64,000 nucleotides of DNA from Micromonospora mirobrigensis (lineage in GTDB: Bacteria > Actinomycetota > Actinomycetes > Mycobacteriales > Micromonosporaceae): the NCBI RefSeq assembly GCF_900091555.1, contig NZ_FMCX01000005.1:310001-374000 (forward strand). Reading direction: 5' to 3'. Both the position numbers and the translations under genes were made by a program. Under the pieces are notes generated by a model, which ran no database searches, was not told the DNA's origin, and was given only the letters and a program-made list of their open reading frames with translations. Each line of letters opens with the position of its first letter. Within the stretch, counting starts at the first letter, position 1. Of this stretch, positions 14,786-23,447 are shown in pieces.

Positions 14786-16219
14786 TCACCAGTGCCCGCC
14801 CCCGGGGGCCTCCAGGTGCACCGTCTTGACGGTGCTGAACTCGTCGAGCAGCTCCGGGCCGTACCCGAAGCCCTGCCCGCTGCCGCGGCGCGGCTGCGCG
14901 GCACCGCCCGGCGCGCCCCCGAAGACCGCGTTGACCTTGACGGTGCCCACCGGCAGCTCCCGCCAGGCCCGCTGGGCGTGGCTCATCGACGGGGTCAGCA
15001 CCGAGGCGGCCAGCCCGTACGGCGAGTCGGCGGCGCAGCGCAGCGCCTCGCTGAACGAGTCGACCACCACCACCGCGGCCACCGGCCCGAACGTCTCCTC
15101 CCGGACCAGGGTCATCTCGTGCCGGCAGTCGGTCACCACCGTCGCCGGATAGAACGCCCCCGGCCCGTCCGGCAGCACCCCGCCGGCCCGCAGCGTCGCG
15201 CCCTCCGCGACGGCGGCGGTGACCTGCCCGTGCACGTGGTCCCGGTGCCGCCGGTCCACCAGCGGACCCAGCTCGGTCGACGGGTCGCGGCCCGGACCGA
15301 CGGTCAGCGCCCCGGCCCGCTCGACCAGCGCGTCGACGAAGTCCTCCGCCACGTCCCGGTGCACGTAGATCCGCTCCACCGCCACGCAGATCTGCCCCGC
15401 GTTGGCGAACGAGCCCACCGCCGCCTGCCCGGCCGCCCAGACCGGGTCCACCCCGGCGTCGACGACCAGCGGGTCGCTGCCACCGTTCTCCAGCAGCGCC
15501 TTCGCGCCGGTACGGGCGCACGCCGCGGCGATCGCCCGGCCGGTGGCCGTGGATCCGACGTGGGCCACCACGTCCACCTCCTGCCCGGCCAGCGCCGCGC
15601 CCACCTCGCCGCCACCGGTCAGCAGCGACAGCGCCCCGGCCGGCAGCACGCCGTCCAGGGCCCGGGCCAGCAGCCAGCCGGTCGCCGGGGTCCGCTCGCT
15701 CGGCTTGTAGAGCACCACGTTGCCGGTGACCAGCGCGGCGCCGAGCAGCCCGCAGGAGACCGCCACCGGATCGTTCCACGGGGTGATCGCGGCGACCACC
15801 CCGCGCGGCTCGGGCGCCATGAAGTCGATCGCGTCGGCGCCGCCGTGCAACGTCCGGCCCCCGCGCAGCGGGCCCAGCTCGGCGTACTGGCGCAGCGTGC
15901 CGATGCCCGCCTCGACGCCACCCCGGGCGTCGCCCAGCGGCTTGCCCATCTCGGCGGTGACCGCCTCGGCAAGCTCGTCGGTCATCGCCGCCACCGCGTC
16001 CGCGGCGCGGTGCAGCGCCGCCGCGCGCTCCGCCGCCGGGGTAGCCGCCCACTCCGCCGCGACGCCGCGCGCCGCCTCCACCGCCTTGGCCACCTCGTCC
16101 GCCGTGGCCACCGGGACCGCGCTGACCGGGGAACCGTCGGCCGGGTCGTGCACGACCAGCTCGCCCCCCTCGCCGCCCGCGCCCCACACTCCACCGATGA
16201 GCTGCTCAACCCTGTACAT
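14786..16219 (-). CDS. NAD(P)-dependent aldehyde dehydrogenase
   Basis: 477 residues, the usual length of the ALDH superfamily. The cofactor-side motif PRGVVAAITPWNDPVAV, the HVGSTATGRAI loop, the general-base region LLENGGSDPLVVDAG (normally LELGGK) and the nucleophile motif NAGQICVAVERIYV are all in order. It oxidises an aldehyde to an acid; the substrate is not predictable. ATG 16219 gives the normal N-terminus (MYRVEQLIGGVW). It is divergent from the FAD oxidoreductase, and both promoters share an AAACGCGTTT core. Confidence 0.88.
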   Translation of the reverse strand: MYRVEQLIGGVWGAGGEGGELVVHDPADGSPVSAVPVATADEVAKAVEAARGVAAEWAATPAAERAAALHRAADAVAAMTDELAEAVTAEMGKPLGDARGGVEAGIGTLRQYAELGPLRGGRTLHGGADAIDFMAPEPRGVVAAITPWNDPVAVSCGLLGAALVTGNVVLYKPSERTPATGWLLARALDGVLPAGALSLLTGGGEVGAALAGQEVDVVAHVGSTATGRAIAAACARTGAKALLENGGSDPLVVDAGVDPVWAAGQAAVGSFANAGQICVAVERIYVHRDVAEDFVDALVERAGALTVGPGRDPSTELGPLVDRRHRDHVHGQVTAAVAEGATLRAGGVLPDGPGAFYPATVVTDCRHEMTLVREETFGPVAAVVVVDSFSEALRCAADSPYGLAASVLTPSMSHAQRAWRELPVGTVKVNAVFGGAPGGAAQPRRGSGQGFGYGPELLDEFSTVKTVHLEAPGGGHW

Positions 16220-16229
16220 GCGGCAGTGG

Positions 16230-16254
16230 ATGCCCCCGCCCCGGCCGGGCAAAC
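16230..16254 (-). promoter_or_regulatory. Sigma-B-like promoter of the aldehyde dehydrogenase gene
   Basis: Minus strand GTTT (16254-16251), 15-base spacer, GGGCAT (16235-16230), 11 bases before ATG 16219. Confidence 0.5.
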
Positions 16255-16256
16255 GC

Positions 16257-16282
16257 GTTTCACCCGGTAAGCGGCCGGGTAG
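16257..16282 (+). promoter_or_regulatory. Sigma-B-like promoter of the FAD oxidoreductase gene
   Basis: GTTT (16257-16260), 16-base spacer, GGGTAG (16277-16282), nine bases before ATG 16292. Its -35 element is back to back with the divergent one in the palindrome AAACGCGTTT. Confidence 0.55.
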
Positions 16283-16291
16283 GCGGATCGG

Positions 16292-17926
16292 ATGACGTCG
16301 CCCGCCACCCCGACCGGTTCCACCGTCCCGACCGGCGCGGAGAGCGCCGACGCCATCGTCGTCGGCGCCGGGCACAACGGCCTGGTCGCGGCGAACCTGC
16401 TGGCCGACGCGGGCTGGGAGGTGCTGGTGCTGGAGGCCACCGAGTCCCCCGGCGGCGCCGTCCGGTCGGCCCAGGTCACCGCCCCCGGCTACCTCAGCGA
16501 CCTGTACAGCTCCTTCTATCCCCTCGGCTACGCCTCACCGGTGCTGGCCGGGCTCGACCTGGACCGGTACGGCCTGCACTGGACCAACTCCCCGGACGTG
16601 CTGGCGCACCTGCTGCCCGACGGGCGGGCCGCCGTGATCAACCGGGACCTGGACACCACCGCCGCCTCGCTGGAGAAGTTCGCCCCCGGCGACGGCGACC
16701 GGTGGCGGCACGCGTACGCCGACTGGCGCGAGGTCTCCGGGCCGATGCTGGAGACCATCACCAGGCCCTTCCCGCCGGTGCGCGGCGGGGTGGAGTTGCT
16801 GCGCCGGCTGCGGGTCGGTGGCGCGCTGCGGCTGGCCCGCCGGCTGGTCGTCCCGGTCCGCAAGCTCGGCGACGAACTCTTCGAGGGCGAGGGCGGGCCC
16901 GCGCTGCTGGCCGGCTGCGCGCTGCACACCGACCTGTCACCCGAGGAGGCCGGCTCCGGGGTGTACGGCTGGCTGCTGGCCATGCTCGGCCAGGAGGTCG
17001 GCTGGCCGGTGCCGGTCGGCGGCGCCCAGAAGATCACCGATGCGCTGGTGGCCCGGCTGACCGAGCGGGGCGGGCGGATCCTCTACGGCGCCCGGGTCGA
17101 CCGGGTGCTCACCGCCCGGGGCCGCGCCATGGGAGTGCGTACGGCCGGCGGTGGCCTCTGGCGGGCCCGCCGCGCCGTGCTGGCCGACGTGCCGGCCCCC
17201 GCGCTCTTCCTCGACCTGGTCGGCCCGGACGCCCTGCCGCCCCGGCTGGTGGAGGACCTGGCCCACTTCAAGTGGGACGGCTCCACCCTCAAGGTCGACT
17301 GGGCGCTCTCCGCCCCGGTGCCGTGGACCAACCGGGAGGTGGCCACCGCCGGCACCGTGCACCTCGGGGCCGACCTCAACGGGCTGACCAGCTATGCCGG
17401 CGCGCTCGCCCGGGGCGAGGTGCCGCGCGACCCGTTCCTGCTCGTTGGGCAGATGTCGGTGGCCGACCCGAGCCACTCGCCGCCGGGCACCGAGTCGCTG
17501 TGGTCGTACACCCACCTGCCGTTCCGGCCGAACTGGCGGGCCGAGGACCTGACCGGGCACGTCGAGCGGATGGAGGAGGTGCTGGAGGCGGCCGCCCCCG
17601 GCTTCCGCTCGCTGATCGTCGGGCGGCACGTGGCCGGCCCGGCCGACCTGGAGAACGGCGACCCGAGCCTGGTGGGCGGGGCGCTGGGCGGCGGCACCGC
17701 GGCCGCGTACCAGCAGCTCTTCCTGCGGCCGGTCCCCGGCCTGGGCCGCCCCGACACCCCGGTGGACCGGCTCTACCTGGCCAGCGCCTCGGCGCATCCC
17801 GGCGGCGGGGTGCACGGCGCGCCCGGCGCGAACGCCGCCCGGGCGGCGCTGGCCCGTGACCGGGCGCTCACCGGCGGCCTGTACGCGGGCGTGATCGGCG
17901 CGGCGCATCGGGCCGTCTACCGCTGA
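16292..17926 (+). CDS. FAD-dependent phytoene-desaturase-like oxidoreductase
   Basis: 544 residues. The N-terminal dinucleotide-binding motif AIVVGAGHNGLVAANLLADAG is followed by LVLEATESPGGAVRS, typical of the phytoene desaturase/amine oxidase group. The C-terminal FAD-binding end is YLASASAHPGGGVHGAPGANAARAAL. Members of this branch (NAD(P)/FAD-dependent, 500-550 residues) are annotated as carotenoid-type desaturases or retinol saturases, often without known substrate. No carotenoid genes are next to it, so the substrate is open. Promoter position and divergent ALDH suggest shared stress control. Confidence 0.82.
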   Translation: MTSPATPTGSTVPTGAESADAIVVGAGHNGLVAANLLADAGWEVLVLEATESPGGAVRSAQVTAPGYLSDLYSSFYPLGYASPVLAGLDLDRYGLHWTNSPDVLAHLLPDGRAAVINRDLDTTAASLEKFAPGDGDRWRHAYADWREVSGPMLETITRPFPPVRGGVELLRRLRVGGALRLARRLVVPVRKLGDELFEGEGGPALLAGCALHTDLSPEEAGSGVYGWLLAMLGQEVGWPVPVGGAQKITDALVARLTERGGRILYGARVDRVLTARGRAMGVRTAGGGLWRARRAVLADVPAPALFLDLVGPDALPPRLVEDLAHFKWDGSTLKVDWALSAPVPWTNREVATAGTVHLGADLNGLTSYAGALARGEVPRDPFLLVGQMSVADPSHSPPGTESLWSYTHLPFRPNWRAEDLTGHVERMEEVLEAAAPGFRSLIVGRHVAGPADLENGDPSLVGGALGGGTAAAYQQLFLRPVPGLGRPDTPVDRLYLASASAHPGGGVHGAPGANAARAALARDRALTGGLYAGVIGAAHRAVYR

Positions 17927-17935
17927 CCGCCGTGG

Positions 17936-17965
17936 GCCGCGCCGGTCGGAGCCGACCGGCGCGGC
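17936..17965. terminator. Bidirectional hairpin
   Basis: A perfect 14-base-pair stem (GCCGCGCCGGTCGG, AG loop, complement) between the convergent FAD oxidoreductase and mannose synthase genes. Confidence 0.75.
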
Positions 17966-17975
17966 GGCGACGGTC

Positions 17976-18743
17976 TCAGCCGGGCAGGTTGCGGTGCCGG
18001 CTGCGCAGCTTGAACGGCATCAGGGCGCTCTCCACCTTGGTGGCGGTGGTCATCTTCGAGATGCCGTCGCGCCGCTCCTCGAAGCGGATCGGCACCTCGA
18101 GGATGGTGTGCCCGAGCTTGGTGGCCAGGTAGTGCATCTCCACCTGGAAGCTGTAGCCGTTGGACTGGACCCGGTCCAGGCCGATGTCGCGCAGCGCGTC
18201 GGCCCGCCAGATCTTGAACCCGGCGGTCAGGTCGCGGATCCGCACCCGCAGCAGGGTGTGCACGTAGAGGTTCGCCCAGCCGCTGAGCGCCCGGCGGTAG
18301 AGCGGCCAGTTCTCGTCCAACTGCCCACCGGGCACGTAGCGGGAGCCGATCACGACGCCGGCCTGGGTGGAGAGCAGCGCGCCGAGCATGCCGGGCAGCG
18401 CCTCCGGCGGGTGGGACAGGTCGGCGTCCATCTGCGCAACGTAGTCGGCGCCGGCGTCGAGGGAGCGGCCGATCCCGTCGACGTACGCCCGACCCAGGCC
18501 CTCCTTGCCGGCCCGGTGCACGACCTCGATCCGGTCCGGGTGCTCGATGGCCAGCTTGTCGGCCACCTCGCCGGTGCCGTCGGGGGAGTTGTCGTCGGCG
18601 ACGAGCACCTTCAGCCCGGGCAGCGGCAGGGCGAGGAGCCGCTCGACCAGCACCGGGAGGTTGCCCGCCTCGTTGTAGGTCGGAACGACGACGGTCAGGC
18701 GCGCGTCCCGCCACGGCGAGGGCAACTGCACGGGTTCGATCAT
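17976..18743 (-). CDS. Polyprenol monophosphomannose synthase (GT2)
   Basis: 255 residues of the dolichol/polyprenol-phosphate mannose synthase family. It has VVVPTYNEAGNLPVLVERLL at the N-terminus, VADDNSPDGTGEVAD, YVAQMDADLSHPPEALPGML (DAD metal site), VIGSRYVPGG and a late SNGYSFQVEMHYLATKLGH / VPIRFEERRDGISKM block. It transfers mannose from GDP-mannose to polyprenyl phosphate for envelope lipoglycans and protein O-mannosylation. It lacks the C-terminal membrane domain of fused forms, so it acts at the membrane face. ATG 18743 has GAGGA eight bases upstream; the longer frame from 18848 has no such site. Confidence 0.88.
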   Translation of the reverse strand: MIEPVQLPSPWRDARLTVVVPTYNEAGNLPVLVERLLALPLPGLKVLVADDNSPDGTGEVADKLAIEHPDRIEVVHRAGKEGLGRAYVDGIGRSLDAGADYVAQMDADLSHPPEALPGMLGALLSTQAGVVIGSRYVPGGQLDENWPLYRRALSGWANLYVHTLLRVRIRDLTAGFKIWRADALRDIGLDRVQSNGYSFQVEMHYLATKLGHTILEVPIRFEERRDGISKMTTATKVESALMPFKLRSRHRNLPG

Positions 18744-18842
18744 GGCGATATCCTCGGTTTGCCGACAGGGTTTCCCTGAGAGGGTAGCCACTGGCCCGGT
18801 GGCTCGTGGCCCAGGCTCCCCGTCGGCGCCGGATTCACCGCT

Positions 18843-18870
18843 CGCCACCCGACCCGCGGGTCGGGTGGCG
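18843..18870 (-). terminator. Perfect 14-base-pair hairpin after the SRPBCC gene
   Basis: CGCCACCCGACCCG followed directly by its reverse complement, just downstream of the minus-strand stop at 18876. Confidence 0.65.
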
Positions 18871-18875
18871 TCGGG

Positions 18876-19322
18876 TCACTCCTGCGACTTCTGCCGCACC
18901 GCGATGTCGGAGAGCCGACGCAGCGTCTCCTTGTTCCGCTGGTGCAGCACCAGGTCGTTGACCTTGTTGCGGACCCAGCGCAACGGTCCGGCGGCGAAGT
19001 CCTCGCCGAGCCGGACCCGGGTCGCGTCCGCGCCGACCGGCTCCAGGGTGAACGAGACGATCGCCTCGCCCGCCGGCCAGAGCCCGGCGCGCAGCACCAG
19101 CCGGTGCGGCGGTTCGCAGAGCAGCACCGTCGAGGCGTCCTGGAGGGAGAACGGCCACGGCCCGGCCCGGTGGTGCAGCTGGGTGCCCACCCGGGGCCAG
19201 CCCTCGTCCACGTCGCGGACGTGCGCCGTGCCCACCACCCAGTCGCTGTACGTCCAGCCGTCGGAGAGCACCTTGAAGACCTGCTCCGGGGGAGCCTGGA
19301 TCACTTTCTCCACAATCGCCAC
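18876..19322 (-). CDS. SRPBCC family protein
   Basis: 148 residues with the START-like fold: VAIVEKVIQAPPEQVFKVLSD, then GWPRVGTQLHHRAGPWPF, LVLRAGLWPAGEAIVSFTL and a C-terminal helix. It is likely a small hydrophobic-ligand carrier or coenzyme Q-binding-like protein. GTG 19322 is chosen because the GGGTAT -10 element occupies 19338-19333 and covers the alternative ATG 19334, which would therefore lie upstream of the transcript start. GAGG precedes the GTG by six bases. Confidence 0.8.
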   Translation of the reverse strand: MAIVEKVIQAPPEQVFKVLSDGWTYSDWVVGTAHVRDVDEGWPRVGTQLHHRAGPWPFSLQDASTVLLCEPPHRLVLRAGLWPAGEAIVSFTLEPVGADATRVRLGEDFAAGPLRWVRNKVNDLVLHQRNKETLRRLSDIAVRQKSQE

Positions 19323-19332
19323 GCGGCACCTC

Positions 19333-19358
19333 ATACCCCTCGCACCGGTACGGGTAAC
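19333..19358 (-). promoter_or_regulatory. Sigma-B-like promoter that decides the SRPBCC start
   Basis: Minus strand GTTA (19358-19355), 16-base spacer, GGGTAT (19338-19333). The downstream GTG at 19322 follows after ten bases. Confidence 0.6.
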
Positions 19359-19429
19359 CGGGCGGCCGGGTTAGCTTCTCGGCGACGACGGGTAACGCCG
19401 CACCGACCCTCCGTGCGGCGGGAGGGGTC

Positions 19430-21259
19430 GTGCCGGCCGGCGTACCCCGGCCGAAGATGATGTTTACTCCTCCGGGCCCCGGGAACCCGCCGCCCGTGCG
19501 ACGGGACCAGGATGAGCCGGATCAGCGCAGGTCAGCCCGGGTCGACCCGGGTGTTGACCGGCCCTTCCCGCCGCCCGCCCGGCCCGCCGGGGTGCTCTTC
19601 GACGCGGTGCTGCTGGACCGGGACGGCACGCTGGTCGAGGACGTGCCCTACAACGGTGACCCGGAGAAGGTGCGCCCGCTGCCCGGGGTGCGCGAGGCGC
19701 TGGACCGGTTGCGCGCGGCCGGCCTGCGGCTGGGTGTGGTGACCAACCAGTCCGGCCTGGCCCGGGGCCTGTTCGGTGCGGCGGACCTGGCCCGGGTCAA
19801 CGCGCGGGTGGAGGAGTTGCTCGGCCCGTTCGACGACTGGCAGGTCTGCCCGCACGACGACCGGGCCGGATGCCGGTGTCGCAAGCCGGAGCCGGGCATG
19901 GTGTACGCGGCCTCTGGCGCGCTGGGCACCGTCCCGGCCCGCTGTGTCCTGGTCGGCGACATCGGCGCCGACATGGTGGCGGCCGGCGCCGCGGGCGCGG
20001 GCGCGATCCTGGTGCCGACGCCGGTGACCCGGCCGGAGGAGATCGCCGCCGCCCCACACGTGGCCCGGGACCTACCCGCCGCCGTCACCGAGATCCTGCG
20101 CCGCCAGAACGCCCTCCGCCCGACCACCCCCCGCCGGGACCGGGCCGGCACCGTCCTGGTCGTCCGCAGCGACTCCGCCGGAGACGTCCTGGTCACCGGA
20201 CCCGCCATCCGCGCCGTCGCCGCCGGCGCCCGGAAGATCGTCCTGCTCTGCGGACCCCGCGGCCGCGCCGCCGCCGACCTCCTGCCCGGCATCGACGAGG
20301 TCGTCGAATGGCCACTGCCCTGGATCGACGGCGACCCGCAGCCGGTCGACCCCGACGACATGCGCCACCTCACCGACCGGCTCACCCGGCTCGGCGCCGA
20401 CGAGGCCATCATCTTCACCAGCTACCACCAGTCGCCCCTGCCGCTGGCCCTGCTGCTGCGCGTCGCCGGCGTGCCGACGATCCACGCGATCAGCGACGAC
20501 TACCCGGGCAGCCTCCTCGACACCCGCCACCGCGTGCCGGTCGGCGTGCCCGAACCGGAACGCGCGCTGTCCCTGGCCGCCGCCGCCGGCTTCGCCCTGC
20601 CCGACCACGACGGGCCCGGGCTGCGGCTGCGCCCCGACGCGGTGCCCCCGCCCCCGGCCGAGCTGGGCGGTCCCGGCTACGTCGTGCTGCACCCCGGCTC
20701 CACCGTCCAGGCCCGGGCCTGCCCGCCCGACCTGGCCGCCCGGATCGTCCGGGTGCTCGCCGAGGCCGGCCACCGGGTGGTGGTCACCGGCGGCCCGCAC
20801 GAGCGGGAGCTGACCGCCCTGGTCGCCGGCGACCTCGGCGTCGACCTGGGTGGGCGTACCGGCCTGGCCGGCCTGGCCGCCGTGCTCACCGGGGCCGGCG
20901 CGCTGGTGGTCGGCAACACCGGCCCGGCGCACGTGGCCGCCGCGCTCGGCGTACCGGTGGTCAGCCTCTTCGCCCCCACCGTCCCCTACGGACAGTGGGG
21001 GCCCTACCGGGTGCCCGCCGTCCGGCTCGGCGACGCCGGGGCGCCCTGCCGGGACACCCGGGCCACCAGCTGTCCGGTCGCCGGGCACCCCTGCCTGTCC
21101 CGGCTGGACCCGGCCGACGTGCTCGCCGCCGTACGCCTGCTCGACGTCCCGGCCGACCGCCCGCCGGCCCGGACCGGCCCCACGGTCGGGGTGGCCGCCG
21201 TCGCGGCCGGGCCGCCCGTCGGTCGGGCGGTCACCACCAGCGGCGGGAGCGGCCGATGA
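19430..21259 (+). CDS. Fusion of heptose-bisphosphate phosphatase (GmhB-like) and heptosyltransferase (GT9)
   Basis: 609 residues with two enzymes. Residues about 58-215 are an HAD-IIIA phosphatase: LLDRDGTLVEDVPYNGDP (nucleophile Asp), VTNQSGLARG, the zinc loop CPHDDRAGCRCRKPEPGM and VGDIGADM. This is the pattern of D-glycero-manno-heptose 1,7-bisphosphate 7-phosphatase. Residues about 235-575 are a GT9 ADP-heptose transferase: VVRSDSAGDVLVTGPAIRAV, YVVLHPGSTVQARACPPDL and VVGNTGPAHVAAALGVPVVSLF. GTG 19430 follows GGAGGGG; a later start (ATG 19457) would only shorten a disordered leader. It is the first gene of a run in which every downstream gene overlaps its neighbour. Confidence 0.82.
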   Translation: MPAGVPRPKMMFTPPGPGNPPPVRRDQDEPDQRRSARVDPGVDRPFPPPARPAGVLFDAVLLDRDGTLVEDVPYNGDPEKVRPLPGVREALDRLRAAGLRLGVVTNQSGLARGLFGAADLARVNARVEELLGPFDDWQVCPHDDRAGCRCRKPEPGMVYAASGALGTVPARCVLVGDIGADMVAAGAAGAGAILVPTPVTRPEEIAAAPHVARDLPAAVTEILRRQNALRPTTPRRDRAGTVLVVRSDSAGDVLVTGPAIRAVAAGARKIVLLCGPRGRAAADLLPGIDEVVEWPLPWIDGDPQPVDPDDMRHLTDRLTRLGADEAIIFTSYHQSPLPLALLLRVAGVPTIHAISDDYPGSLLDTRHRVPVGVPEPERALSLAAAAGFALPDHDGPGLRLRPDAVPPPPAELGGPGYVVLHPGSTVQARACPPDLAARIVRVLAEAGHRVVVTGGPHERELTALVAGDLGVDLGGRTGLAGLAAVLTGAGALVVGNTGPAHVAAALGVPVVSLFAPTVPYGQWGPYRVPAVRLGDAGAPCRDTRATSCPVAGHPCLSRLDPADVLAAVRLLDVPADRPPARTGPTVGVAAVAAGPPVGRAVTTSGGSGR

Positions 21260-22242
21260 ACGTGTTGGTCTGGCACGTGCACGGATCGTGGATGACCTCC
21301 TTCGTGCACGGCAAGCACCGCTACCTGGTGCCGGTCACCCCGGACCGCGGCCCGTACGGGCTGGGCCGGGCGCGCACCTACCCCTGGCCCGAGGACGCCG
21401 TCGAGGTGACCCCGCAGGAACTCGCCGGCGCCGACGTCGACCTGGTCGTGCTGCAACGGCCCGAGGAGTTCGACCTGGCCTGCGAGTGGCTGGGCCGGCG
21501 GGTCGGCCGGGACGTGCCGGCGATCTACGTCGAGCACAACACCCCCAAGGGCGACGTGCCCAACACCCGCCACCCGATGGCCGACCGGGACGACCTGCTG
21601 CTGGTCCACGTCACCGCGTTCAACGAACTGTTCTGGGACAACGGGACCACCCGCAGCACGGTGGTCGAGCACGGCATCGTCGCCCCGACCGTCGAGTGGA
21701 CCGGCGAGCTGGACCGGCTCGCCGTGGTCACCAACGAGCCGGTCCGCCGCTGGCGGGTCACCGGCACCGACCTGATGCCACGGTTCGCGCAGGTCGCCCC
21801 GCTGGACGTCTTCGGCATGGGGGTGGCCGGGCTGCCGGCCGCCCTCGCCGAACGCTGCGGGCCCACCGCCCACCCGGTTACCGGGTACGACGACCTGCCG
21901 CAGGACCGGATGCACGAGGAGGTGGCCCGGCGGCGGGCGTACCTGCACCTGTGCCGGTGGACCTCGCTCGGGCTGAGCCTGATCGAGGCCATGTCCATCG
22001 GCATGCCGGTGGTCGCGCTGGCCACCACCGAGGCCGTGGTGGCGGTGCCGCCACCGGCCGGCGTCCTGTCCACCCGGATCGACGTCCTGCGCGACGGCGC
22101 GCGGCGGTTCGTCGAGGACCGGTCGCTGGCCGCCCGCACGGGCGCGCAGGCCCGGGCGGCGGCCCGGGAGCGCTACGGCCTGGAACGTTTCCTCGCCGAC
22201 TGGGACCGGCTGCTGGAGGAGGAAGTATGCGCGTCGCGCTGA
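21256..22242 (+). CDS. Glycosyltransferase (GT-B) of the heptose island
   Basis: 328 residues. It begins MNVLVWHVHGSWMTSFVHGKHRYLVP, a form I associate with an uncharacterised actinobacterial transferase family. A donor-site region YLHLCRWTSLGLSLIEAMSIGMPVVAL resembles the GT4 EX7E segment, although the first Glu is replaced. A conserved AIYVEHNTPKGDVPNTRHP stretch follows the N-terminal domain. The start overlaps the previous stop (ATGA). It likely adds one sugar to the heptose-containing glycan made by this island; the acceptor is unknown. Confidence 0.75.
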   Translation: MNVLVWHVHGSWMTSFVHGKHRYLVPVTPDRGPYGLGRARTYPWPEDAVEVTPQELAGADVDLVVLQRPEEFDLACEWLGRRVGRDVPAIYVEHNTPKGDVPNTRHPMADRDDLLLVHVTAFNELFWDNGTTRSTVVEHGIVAPTVEWTGELDRLAVVTNEPVRRWRVTGTDLMPRFAQVAPLDVFGMGVAGLPAALAERCGPTAHPVTGYDDLPQDRMHEEVARRRAYLHLCRWTSLGLSLIEAMSIGMPVVALATTEAVVAVPPPAGVLSTRIDVLRDGARRFVEDRSLAARTGAQARAAARERYGLERFLADWDRLLEEEVCASR

Positions 22243-23447
22243 TCTCGGAGCACGCCAGCCCGCTCGCCGTCCTCGGCGGGGAGGACGCGGGCGGTCAGAA
22301 CACCCACGTCGCGGAGCTGGCCGCCGCCCTGGTGGACGCCGGCCACGAGGTCCGGGTCTACACCCGCCGCGACGCCCCCGACCTGCCGGTCACCGTCCGC
22401 GCCCCGGACGGCTTCGACGTGGTGCACGTACCGGCCGGACCGGCGGAGCCGCTGGCCAAGGACGAGCTGCTGCCGCACATGCGGGAGTTCAGCCACTGGC
22501 TGGTGGAGCGGTGGCGGGGCGGCGACTGGACGCCCGAGGTGATCCACGCGCACTTCTGGATGAGCGGGCTGGCCGCGCTGAGCGCCGGCGGGCGGACCGG
22601 GGTGCCGGTGGTGCAGACGTACCACGCGCTGGGCACGGTCAAGCGCCGGCACCAGGGGGTGCAGGACACCAGCCCGGCCCGCCGGGTCGCCTACGAGCGG
22701 GAGCTGGGCTGCTCGGTCGACCGGGTGGTCGCCCAGTGCCGCGACGAGGTCGGCGAGCTGGTCCGGATGGGGGTGCCCCGCTCCCGGATGACGATCATCC
22801 CGTCCGGGGTGAACCTGAACACCTTCACCCCGCTCGGGCCGGCCGCCGAACGGGTGCCGGGACGGGCCCGGATCCTCACCGTCGGCCGGCTGGTGGAACG
22901 CAAGGGCTTCCAGACGGTCATCCGGGCGATGGCCCACGTACCCGACGCGGAGTGCGTGGTGGTCGGCGGTCCCCCCGCGGGCCTGCTGGAGTCCGACCCG
23001 TACGCCCGGCGGTTGCGGGCCCTGGCCGCCTCCTGCGGGATGGCCGACCGGGTGCGGCTGGTCGGCGCGGTCCCCCGGGAGGAGATGGGCCGCTGGTACC
23101 GGTCGGCGGACGTGCTGGTCGCCGCCCCCTGGTACGAGCCGTTCGGCCTCACCCCGCTGGAGGCGATGGCCTGCGGCATCCCGGTGATCGGCACCGCGGT
23201 CGGTGGCCTCACCGACACGGTGGTGCCCGGCCGCACCGGCGACCTGGTCCCGGCCCGCGACCCGCGGGCGCTGGGCACCGCCGTCCAGGGCCTGCTCACC
23301 GACCGGATCCGCCGCTTCGGGTACGCCACCGCGGCGCTGGACCGGGCCCGGCGGTGCTACTCCTGGGCCGCCACGGCGGAGAAGCTCGCCGAGGTCTACG
23401 GCGAGGTGACCGCGGTGCGCCGGCCGACCCGGGTGGTCGCCGGATGA
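22227..23447 (+). CDS. Glycosyltransferase family 4
   Basis: 406 residues with the classical GT4 signature: MRVALISEHASPLAVLGGEDAGGQNTHV (sucrose-synthase/MshA-like N-terminus), VIHAHFWMSGLAAL, PSGVNLNTF, ILTVGRLVERKGFQTVIRAM and APWYEPFGLTPLEAMACGIPVIGTAVGGL (EX7E). ATG 22227 has GGAGGAGG directly upstream and overlaps the previous gene by 16 bases. The GGQN motif resembles sucrose-phosphate-type and MshA transferases, but the operon indicates envelope glycan assembly. Confidence 0.87.
   Translation: MRVALISEHASPLAVLGGEDAGGQNTHVAELAAALVDAGHEVRVYTRRDAPDLPVTVRAPDGFDVVHVPAGPAEPLAKDELLPHMREFSHWLVERWRGGDWTPEVIHAHFWMSGLAALSAGGRTGVPVVQTYHALGTVKRRHQGVQDTSPARRVAYERELGCSVDRVVAQCRDEVGELVRMGVPRSRMTIIPSGVNLNTFTPLGPAAERVPGRARILTVGRLVERKGFQTVIRAMAHVPDAECVVVGGPPAGLLESDPYARRLRALAASCGMADRVRLVGAVPREEMGRWYRSADVLVAAPWYEPFGLTPLEAMACGIPVIGTAVGGLTDTVVPGRTGDLVPARDPRALGTAVQGLLTDRIRRFGYATAALDRARRCYSWAATAEKLAEVYGEVTAVRRPTRVVAG

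Noticed and set aside
19322..19334. ATG 19334 as start of the SRPBCC gene
   Set aside because: It lies in the -10 element GGGTAT of the predicted promoter, so it would be upstream of the transcript start.
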